Shown: positions 58,438 through 64,000 of the stretch, one piece after another | Layout: each line of letters starts with the position of its first letter | How positions within the stretch are numbered: position 1 is the first letter of the stretch | Assembly (NCBI RefSeq): GCF_000731675.1 | Contig: NZ_JMIT01000001.1 | Coordinates: 1,301,526-1,365,525, forward strand | Direction: 5' to 3' | Source: Pseudomonas capeferrum | GTDB lineage: Bacteria > Pseudomonadota > Gammaproteobacteria > Pseudomonadales > Pseudomonadaceae | DNA: 64,000 nt | Program-made: the position numbers and the translations under genes | Notes under the pieces: model-generated | Seen by the model: only the letters and a program-made list of their open reading frames with translations | What the model was told of the DNA's origin: nothing | Databases searched by the model: none

Positions 58438-58982
58438 TCGGCAGCCCAAATCAAGACCAGCGCAGCGCTGTCCTTGCCCAGCTCACTGCGAGCATCGACA
58501 GCTTCTTCCTCGAAGGAGGAAGCGTGCAGAACCTGCCGGGCTGCCAGTACGTACCACACCGCGTTCGCCGAGAGCTTGAACCCGAGCGAGCGCCGGCGGA
58601 GCCACCGCCGAGTAAGCGAGTTGCCAAGCGGCTGCAGCATCTTGCGGTCATTCGCGAGCTGGCCAAAACCATGACCTACGCCGAAGCGATGACCCATACA
58701 GGGCTTTCGCAGTCATGCCTCGTTCGAGCTGCGTTTGATGGCCAGTTCAAATTCAGGCCCGACCCAAGGCGCGGGAAAGGCAACCTTGGCAAGAAGCTCA
58801 GTGATCCAGCCCTGGATAGGGCCAAGGCAAAACAGATCATCGCCTATCGCAATGTGGGCATGACCAGAGCTCAGGTTATTCGAGAGCTGCAAATTTCCTT
58901 CAAGCAGCTAGGGCGGATCGTTCGAGAGTTCGAAATCGACTTCCCCACCGCCGCCGAAAAGCGAGCGACACGAAGATCATGA
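58434..58982 (+). CDS. Hypothetical DNA-binding-like early protein, 182 aa
   Basis: Two helix-turn-helix-like segments: MTYAEAMTHTGLSQSCLVRA and GMTRAQVIRELQISFKQLGR, the second followed by IVREFEIDFP. Basic linker (RPDPRRGKGNLGKKL). Likely a regulator; family not named. Confidence 0.6.
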   Translation: MIGSPNQDQRSAVLAQLTASIDSFFLEGGSVQNLPGCQYVPHRVRRELEPERAPAEPPPSKRVAKRLQHLAVIRELAKTMTYAEAMTHTGLSQSCLVRAAFDGQFKFRPDPRRGKGNLGKKLSDPALDRAKAKQIIAYRNVGMTRAQVIRELQISFKQLGRIVREFEIDFPTAAEKRATRRS

Positions 58983-59063
58983 GACGCATCACCGCGCGCG
59001 CCCGGCACGGCCGGCGCCAGCAGCACATCAATCTGCCGCCTAGCGGCTTGGGAGGTATCAGCG

Positions 59064-59420
59064 ATGGCCGAGGAAAAGACCGGGGTCGCGAAACACTCTG
59101 CGGACTACCGGGCCCGGCAGAAGGCTCAGGCGAAGAAGCTGGGAATCGAGAAGGTTTTCTTCAGTATGCCGGAAGGGATCAAGGCTGCTATGGCTGCCGA
59201 GATCGAGCGCCACGGTTACGAGCAGGTGCAGGAACTCTGGCAGGATCTGGCCTTGTCGTGGATTTCGCAGGATCCTGAAGAGCGGACGCGTCGGCTTGAA
59301 CGACCTGACGCGCCAGCTTTTTACATCTCGCCAAAACTAGCGCGCCATTTCGAAGAGGCCAGCATGGCTGAATTCCGAAGAGACCCTGACGACGACATTT
59401 GCAGCCCTACTAGTCCTTGA
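59064..59420 (+). CDS. Hypothetical early protein, 118 aa
   Basis: KVFFSMPEGIKAAMAAEIER, HGYEQVQELWQDLALSWI resemble a ribbon-helix-helix-like fold (strand, then two helices) with a Lys/Arg/Gln-rich start. The C-terminal ~40 residues are acidic. It overlaps the convergent gene 59410-59637 by 11 bases. Confidence 0.6.
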   Translation: MAEEKTGVAKHSADYRARQKAQAKKLGIEKVFFSMPEGIKAAMAAEIERHGYEQVQELWQDLALSWISQDPEERTRRLERPDAPAFYISPKLARHFEEASMAEFRRDPDDDICSPTSP

Positions 59421-59637
59421 ACAACACGCGACCATTTGCGTAAGCGCCAATCGCCCTGAGGTCCTCTGTACTTAGCGTTGATGCGCCTTTGAGGATGAGG
59501 CGCCCAGCGCCCATGGCTGCTCGGGATGCCAGTTGGCAAAGCTCGATTGTTGTCCTTCCAGAAACGGACATCTCGATCGCAACCCCTGCATCGATTAGTT
59601 CAGCCAGCTCGTTTAGCGGCCTTGCTTCGAATCCCAT
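59410..59637 (-). CDS. Hypothetical minus-strand protein, 75 aa
   Basis: Start after AAGGAGCCGTT. Compact fold-like sequence ([60 protein letters not shown]). Runs against the early operon, so it is probably a moron with its own promoter. Function unknown. Confidence 0.6.
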   Translation of the reverse strand: MGFEARPLNELAELIDAGVAIEMSVSGRTTIELCQLASRAAMGAGRLILKGASTLSTEDLRAIGAYANGRVLFKD

Positions 59638-59769
59638 AACGGCTCCTTGATCAGGCCCTATGCCTGCCTGCAAGTAGTACCGCACCAGAGCCTCGAAACA
59701 CAAATACTCGACACTTTGCCGCGTATTTCGATAAACACCATGCCGCCAGCCGGCCACGGAGGAACACCC

Positions 59770-60780
59770 ATGCCCATTCGCCACGCAGTGATGCACTTCA
59801 TCGACAAGAAGCCGGACGGCAGCCCGGCGGCCCTGCACATGGCCAGCGCCAGCCTTCCGGAAAGCGCTGCCATCGAGAATCTGGTGAACGATGTGAACGA
59901 CGGCTACAACGCCAAGACCGGCAAGGCCTGGGGATTCTTCCACAGCGAGTCCGGCGCCTACCCTCTCAGCGGTTGGCTGGCCAAGGTCGTCAGCGGCGAC
60001 ATGCAGTTCATCGACTTCACCTGCACGGCGGTTGAGCACGTGACGCGCCTCATGGAGGAATCCAACCTGGCAGTCGGCGGGCACGTCCTGTTCGCACTGT
60101 ACCAGCAGGGCCTGACCGACTACCTCACCATCGCCATCCTGCGTGAGGCCGAGACGATCTCGGTCGCCGATGACCTAACTGTCTCGGTATCGCGCCACCT
60201 GGATACCGACGCCCTGCACTTCGCCGCCCGGATCAACTTGAGCGAGTGGAAGCACAACCCGGCGTCGCGACAGTACATCTCGTTCATCAAGAGCAAAAAA
60301 GGGCGCAAGGCCTCGGACTACTTCCGCGATTTCATCGGCTGCCAGGAAGGCATCGACGGCCCGGGTGAAACCCGCACCCTGCTCAAGGCGTTCAGCGACT
60401 TCGTGGAGAGTGAGGACCTGCCTGAGGACGCGGCCCGCGAAAAGACCCTCACCTTGGTCGAGTACGCCACCGCCCAGACCAAGCTGGGGGAGCCGGTGAC
60501 GCTACAGGAACTTTCCGAGCTGCTCGATGAGGACCGCCCCCAGAACTTCGCCGACTTCATCCACTGCGCGGGCTATGGCCTGTCGGCCGAAATACCCGCG
60601 GATAAGCGGACGATCAACCAGTTCCGCCGCTTCACTGGGCGAGCTGCGGGCCTGTCGATCAGCTTCGAAGCGCATCTGCTGGGCGACAAGATTGAGTTCG
60701 ACCAAGAGGCCGGCACGCTGATGATCAAGGGAATTCCGACTCAGCTGGTCGACCAGCTCAAGCGGGCTGCAGACGCCTGA
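59770..60780 (+). CDS. YejK/NdpA-like nucleoid-associated protein
   Basis: 336 aa from [17 protein letters not shown] after CGGAGGAACACCC. The family pattern is present along the length: [92 protein letters not shown] and the conserved C-terminal part. Host YejK binds DNA and modulates topoisomerases; a phage copy may act on phage DNA or on host nucleoid structure. Confidence 0.85.
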   Translation: MPIRHAVMHFIDKKPDGSPAALHMASASLPESAAIENLVNDVNDGYNAKTGKAWGFFHSESGAYPLSGWLAKVVSGDMQFIDFTCTAVEHVTRLMEESNLAVGGHVLFALYQQGLTDYLTIAILREAETISVADDLTVSVSRHLDTDALHFAARINLSEWKHNPASRQYISFIKSKKGRKASDYFRDFIGCQEGIDGPGETRTLLKAFSDFVESEDLPEDAAREKTLTLVEYATAQTKLGEPVTLQELSELLDEDRPQNFADFIHCAGYGLSAEIPADKRTINQFRRFTGRAAGLSISFEAHLLGDKIEFDQEAGTLMIKGIPTQLVDQLKRAADA

Positions 60781-60816
60781 CCAACTGGCGCTGCCCGTCC
60801 AGCCAGCTACCAACGA

Positions 60817-61221
60817 TCAGGATTGGTCTGGTAGCGCATACTCAAATTTATAAGAGTGCTGCCCATCTGTGATCGTGATGACCATGCTACCAGTCAACCC
60901 CGAAAGCGCGTCAGTTCCGGAATCAGGTACCACGGTGATGGACTGAGCGGGTGTTCCACGATTCATAGACGAACTGTGTTGAAGTACGAAGCTCCCGCTG
61001 CGACCGTGCAAGGTTCCATGCACAACCTCCATGGCAACGTAGCCGGCCGAGCCTTGAAAGCTGCTGCGGAAAGACAACATCTCACCTTGGCTGGTGGCTT
61101 CTAGATCACCCTGAAACTGCTTGTCCAAAGACAATCGACCCAGGCCAGACTGCTCAGCGACGCTGCTCAAAGGTTCCGGATTGAGCGTGATGTCGAACGG
61201 CCCTATGGCGGTGTAATGCAT
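60817..61221 (-). CDS. DUF3224-like protein
   Basis: 134 aa. A beta-barrel-like sequence: LDKQFQGDLEATSQGEMLSF, QGSAGYVAMEVVHGTLHGRS, GSFVLQHSSSMNRGTPAQSI, TVVPDSGTDALSGLTGSMVI, matching the DUF3224 pattern as I recall it. Normally a chromosomal gene; here it lies against the early operon direction. Function unknown. Confidence 0.75.
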   Translation of the reverse strand: MHYTAIGPFDITLNPEPLSSVAEQSGLGRLSLDKQFQGDLEATSQGEMLSFRSSFQGSAGYVAMEVVHGTLHGRSGSFVLQHSSSMNRGTPAQSITVVPDSGTDALSGLTGSMVITITDGQHSYKFEYALPDQS

Positions 61222-61293
61222 TTCAAATTCCTTTTGACCCGGCTCGATGCCGGCCAACCGTAATACCTCATCACAAACCAAATTGCCACCATT

Positions 61294-61339
61294 CCGCATC
61301 CGGCCACGGAGGGCGGCGCATGCATGGAGAAAGCCATGA
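61294..61339. repeat. 46-bp direct repeat, copy 1 (gene leader)
   Basis: Identical to 62986-63031. It contains CCACGGAGGG, two nested ATG codons and the codons M-E-K-A-M that open the gene at 61324. Confidence 0.9.
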
Positions 61340-61881
61340 ACGTCGAGACCTCGACCGTCACCAAGCTGCTGGTCACCGGTGCCGAAGGCCTGGACCCGGT
61401 CAGCGTCTACTTGGAAGACTTCGCGCCCTGCAAGGGCAAGATCACCGTCAGCTGCTTCGACAAGACCTGGCACGCCCATTGGGGAGGAATGTGGGATGGC
61501 CTGACGGTGGGCCAGTTCTTCTGCAGGCTAAACGAGGCATACATCATCGGTTACTTCGACCGATCGCTGAAATCCCGCCGGTTCAGCGCCGAGGCCCTAG
61601 CCAGCAAGGCTCGCAAGATCATCCTGCAGATGCGTCGTGACCGCGACCTAGATGCCGAGGATGCGCGAGACCTCATCGACGAAGCAGAGGGCTTAAGCCA
61701 CACGTCATCCCTGGATGAATGCGGTGGGGCACACCGCGAGTTTATGCACCGGGTGTTTGGTGATGAGTGGTGGATTCTGCCGGCGGATGCTGAAGAGCCG
61801 AACCCGGACTGGGCCTACCTCTGCCGCATCATCGCGACAGTGCAGCAGTCCCTGGCCAAGCAGTTCCCGATCGCCGACTGA
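61324..61881 (+). CDS. Hypothetical early protein, 185 aa
   Basis: Opens MEKAMNVETSTVTKLLVTG. An N-terminal domain (PVSVYLEDFAPCKGKITVSC, FDKTWHAHWGGMWDGLTVGQ) is followed by LNEAYIIGYFDRSL and a C-terminal Trp/Asp-rich stretch. It resembles a phage protein family without assigned role. The first five codons lie in the 46-bp repeat, so MNVETS (61336) is a possible true start. Confidence 0.65.
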   Translation: MEKAMNVETSTVTKLLVTGAEGLDPVSVYLEDFAPCKGKITVSCFDKTWHAHWGGMWDGLTVGQFFCRLNEAYIIGYFDRSLKSRRFSAEALASKARKIILQMRRDRDLDAEDARDLIDEAEGLSHTSSLDECGGAHREFMHRVFGDEWWILPADAEEPNPDWAYLCRIIATVQQSLAKQFPIAD

Positions 61882-61903
61882 CCCCGCGCTGCCCGCCAGC
61901 GCC

Positions 61904-62101
61904 TCAACGCTTTCCGCCAAGAACGGGGGGCAAGGCCGTGAAGAACCAGTAGATCCCAGTCCCTAGCACCAAGGTCCACCGGCTTTCCGGGTTGAGAAAC
62001 ATCCCGACCACGCCAAGCGCGATCAGCGCAACACCAGCCCACCGTCTGCGCTTCGGGTTGAACCACACCTGGAACGCCCGGAGCCTATCACGCAAACGCA
62101 T
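61904..62101 (-). CDS. Small inner-membrane protein, 65 aa (relative of 1154-1351)
   Basis: MRLRDRLRAFQVWFNPKRRR, two hydrophobic segments (WAGVALIALGVVGMFLN, TLVLGTGIYWFFTALP), then PPVLGGKR. Same plan and length as 1154-1351. Minus-strand within the early region; ATG preceded by GGAGAGTG. Confidence 0.65.
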   Translation of the reverse strand: MRLRDRLRAFQVWFNPKRRRWAGVALIALGVVGMFLNPESRWTLVLGTGIYWFFTALPPVLGGKR

Positions 62102-62137
62102 CACCACTCTCCTTTTGGTAAGCGGCGAAGCATATCA

Positions 62138-62170
62138 CCCCTATTCAACGATAACGCCTCCCCGGCGAGG
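62138..62170. repeat. 33-bp linker repeat, copy 1
   Basis: Begins CCCCTATTCAACGATAACGC and ends CCCCGGCGAGG; one mismatch to 63640-63672. Non-coding in both places. Confidence 0.85.
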
Positions 62171-62251
62171 CATCCGAATACCAGTCGCCTGACGAAAGTC
62201 GCAGAGGCGGCGCCCTATGAAATTCACACCCCAAACCACAAAGGAATGACC

Positions 62252-62884
62252 ATGAATTACTTTGGAAACATCACCGCGCACGGCACGCTTTATCTCTATC
62301 CAGAGCGACCGCCGCAAGACCTCTTCTGGATCGACCAACTGGGCCACACCAACTACTGGTGCTCAGTCCAAGGTGGCACATCGGGAACCTCTAAGACCCC
62401 ACGCACAGAGAGCCGCCAGACACTTCCTGACTCCCCTGTATCGTTCAACTGGATTCGCGGCAGCGCCAAGCACTCTATGGCAGGCCGGGTACGGGTCGAG
62501 AGCGCTCCATCTAGCGGTAAGGTTATCGTCGGTCAAATCCACGGACTGAATGCCCCGAACCCATTCCTGATGGTGATTTGGTGGAACGGCTTTGTTCGGA
62601 TCGATGCCCGCGATAAACCAAGTAGCACAACCCGGACGCTGTTGAAGAAGGCAATCTCACTGGGCCAGCCCTTTGAATACAGCGTCCAGGTTGATGCCAC
62701 CGGCGAGTTGAGTGTTCAGCTCGACACACTGTTCGGCAATGCAACAGTGAACACGGCATGGGACAAATTCCCGTTCTACTTCAAGGCTGGTTCCTACGTG
62801 ATCGACAACGAAGGCCCGGTAACCGAAGGCGGCTGGGTAGTGTACGAGTCTTTCGACGTGTTCAACGGCGCGTTGCAACCCTAA
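62252..62884 (+). CDS. PL7 (alginate-lyase-like) fold protein, no signal peptide
   Basis: 210 aa from MNYFGNITAHG. Three signatures of PL7 alginate lyases appear in order: PRTESRQTL (for R-x-E-x-R), VIVGQIHGLNAPNPF (the Q-I-H catalytic motif) and FPFYFKAGSYVIDN (for YFKAGxYxQ). The intervening strands and length fit a jelly-roll lyase. There is no signal peptide and no tail-fibre module, so it would act in the cytoplasm or be released by lysis. The substrate (alginate or another polyuronate) is not proven. Confidence 0.72.
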   Translation: MNYFGNITAHGTLYLYPERPPQDLFWIDQLGHTNYWCSVQGGTSGTSKTPRTESRQTLPDSPVSFNWIRGSAKHSMAGRVRVESAPSSGKVIVGQIHGLNAPNPFLMVIWWNGFVRIDARDKPSSTTRTLLKKAISLGQPFEYSVQVDATGELSVQLDTLFGNATVNTAWDKFPFYFKAGSYVIDNEGPVTEGGWVVYESFDVFNGALQP

Positions 62885-62985
62885 AATCCAGTCAGCCCCG
62901 AGCTGACTGACCAGATCCTGGAAGAGTCCAAGTCAGGCTTCCCTTACTGACTCTTCCAACTGGCCTAATCAACAAATCCACCATG

Positions 62986-63031
62986 CCGCATCCGGCCACG
63001 GAGGGCGGCGCATGCATGGAGAAAGCCATGA
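62986..63031. repeat. 46-bp direct repeat, copy 2 (gene leader)
   Basis: Identical to 61294-61339; supplies the ribosome site and first codons of the gene at 63016. Confidence 0.9.
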
Positions 63032-63612
63032 TCGAAGCCACCGAGGAGCAGCTCGGCCTACTCTGGCACACCCTGGGCCTAAACCCGGGATGCCGTACCG
63101 GCAACAGAAACCACTTTCTCACCAGTCCAGGCTATGACGACGCCAACAACTTGGATGTGCTGGTAGAGGCAGGCCTGATGACGCGAGGCAAGGCGCCAGC
63201 CTTCTGTGATGCTGATGACGTGGTGTACCGGGCAACGCCTGAAGGCAAGCAGTTTGCGCTATCCAAGCTGCCTCCACCGCCGCCACCTCGAAAGTACACC
63301 AGGTTCGATGCCTATCTCGACGAGTGCGAGTGCTACGACGGCTTCGCCCACTTCCTAGGGATCAACCAGCCGCAGATCCAGCAGCGCGGCACCTGGGACA
63401 ACTACGAGTACCGGATGGTCCGCTACCCACGCGGAAGTGCCTACTGCGAGCATCGCCGGCCTACCCGTTTCGCGTACTGGTCGCCCTACGAGACGCTTGA
63501 GGTCGCCGGCGAGTGGGCGCCGACCATGAAAGCGGCCAAGGTCAGCTACAAAGAAGCGCTTCGGCTGCACCAGGCCAAGGGCCGCGCCGATAAGAAGCGC
63601 CTCGCGGCCTAA
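63016..63612 (+). CDS. Hypothetical early protein, about 198 aa
   Basis: Opens MEKAMIEATEEQLGLLWHTL. Residues ~1-85 look like a small winged-helix-type domain (NLDVLVEAGLMTRGKAPAFC, VVYRATPEGKQFALSKL). A Pro6 linker and an aromatic C-terminal half follow (YEYRMVRYPRGSAYCEHRRP). The leader and first codons are the 46-bp repeat. Function unknown. Confidence 0.65.
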   Translation: MEKAMIEATEEQLGLLWHTLGLNPGCRTGNRNHFLTSPGYDDANNLDVLVEAGLMTRGKAPAFCDADDVVYRATPEGKQFALSKLPPPPPPRKYTRFDAYLDECECYDGFAHFLGINQPQIQQRGTWDNYEYRMVRYPRGSAYCEHRRPTRFAYWSPYETLEVAGEWAPTMKAAKVSYKEALRLHQAKGRADKKRLAA

Positions 63613-63639
63613 CCCTCCGGCGCTGCCCGCCAACGCCTT

Positions 63640-63672
63640 CCCCTATTCAACGATAACGCCACCCCGGCGAGG
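63640..63672. repeat. 33-bp linker repeat, copy 2
   Basis: Near-identical to 62138-62170. A shorter shared motif (GCGCTGCCCGCCA) precedes it at about 63620, and recurs near 61888. Confidence 0.85.
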
Positions 63673-63754
63673 GCGCGTGTAACAGAAGCCTCCAGTCCAC
63701 ACTGCACTATTGACGCTAATACTGGATCGGCCTCGAATATAGAGATAATGCCAC

Positions 63755-63967
63755 CTAAGAAGTAAGTTTTCTTACGCGACTGAAACCGCCAGCCTCGTCA
63801 AAGTGGCGCGTCAACTCGAATCGTTGGCTTCCTAGCTTGCCACTACTCCTTTTATATTGGATGGTGATCTCAGTTCGGTCGTCGTAAATTAGCTCAGTCG
63901 AAAAACGCACCTCGCCGTCCTTGTGAAGCGGCTCCAAGTCAATATTAAATAACTCTCCACTACTCAT
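63755..63967 (-). CDS. Hypothetical protein, 70 aa
   Basis: Start MSSGELFNIDLEPLHKDGEV; strand-rich soluble protein (RFSTELIYDDRTEITIQYKR). Near the edge of the window, against the early operon. Not recognised. Confidence 0.5.
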   Translation of the reverse strand: MSSGELFNIDLEPLHKDGEVRFSTELIYDDRTEITIQYKRSSGKLGSQRFELTRHFDEAGGFSRVRKLTS

Positions 63968-64000
63968 CACATAAGAAAGATTTACACTGTCACAGTACTC

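Larger units (their letters stand above)
9475..64000. mobile_element. Lambda-like siphovirus prophage (continues beyond the window)
   Basis: A complete set of head, tail, lysis, replication and immunity genes in lambda-type order. The left boundary is uncertain: Dam and Rz are phage genes, while the SOS block (6283-9403) could be phage cargo or chromosome. No left attachment core was found. The lysogeny integrase is not in the window. The only structural damage seen is the split terL. Confidence 0.85.

Overview
The window reads as Pseudomonas chromosome carrying a large lambda-like (siphovirus-type) prophage. The genus is an inference, probably the P. putida group. It rests on the host-type small genes at the left, SOS boxes of the form CTG-N10-CAG, GC-rich codon use and the families present. 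The right end of the prophage, presumably with its own integrase, lies outside the window.

Layout. 1-6 kb: bacterial genes (GNAT acetyltransferase, small secreted and membrane proteins, hexapeptide acyltransferase) and a decayed integrase fragment. 6.3-10.3 kb: an SOS cargo block (umuC, umuD, a SRAP/YedK-type gene, a Dam methylase). 10.4-31.7 kb and 46.9-48.8 kb: late genes on the minus strand, read from high to low coordinate: holin-like genes, HNH, cos region, terS, terL, portal, ClpP-type protease, capsid, connectors, tail tube, a frameshifted tail-assembly chaperone, tape measure, tail tip, fibre, endolysin and Rz/Rz1. Morons are inserted, among them an O-acetyltransferase and a lipoprotein. 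49.5-54.7 kb: lambda-type right operon (cro, an O-like gene with a possible internal origin, a P-like gene, YbcO-like, VRR-NUC, a tyrosine recombinase and three regulator-position ORFs). 54.69-56.03 kb: immunity region with three operators at about 23-bp spacing, a probably leaderless cI, a LexA-controlled small gene and a left operator/promoter. 56.5-64 kb: a plus-strand early region of mosaic accessory genes (ParB-like, LuxR-HTH, YejK/NdpA-like, a PL7 lyase-like protein) separated by repeated linker sequences.

Main discovery. The terminase large-subunit gene of the prophage is cut in two inside its P-loop codons by a 13.8-kb element (33103-46894). The element is bounded by a 15-bp direct repeat that encodes IPKKN on the coding strand. 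Precise excision would restore a 559-residue TerL in frame. The element has the layout of a Gram-negative phage-inducible chromosomal island: P4-type integrase, AlpA, zinc-finger primase, RepA-like helicase, and two matching clusters of inverted iterons about 2.6 kb apart. It also has an HK97-type capsid gene without portal, protease or terminase genes, a second tyrosine recombinase beside a field of inverted repeats, and a defence-like cargo end (Mrr-like/STAND NTPase, DUF3825, CoiA-like nuclease). It carries a close copy of the helper's putative cos site: 26 identical bases, then a 9-bp and a 5-bp block at identical spacing. The copied sequence lies in the helper between HNH and terS.

The reading I favour is a satellite that lodges in, and so disables, its helper's packaging motor, uses cos mimicry to be packaged by that same motor after excision, and supplies its own capsid protein. 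What is seen: the split gene, the direct repeats, the cos copy and the gene content. What is inferred: mobility, packaging and capsid redirection.
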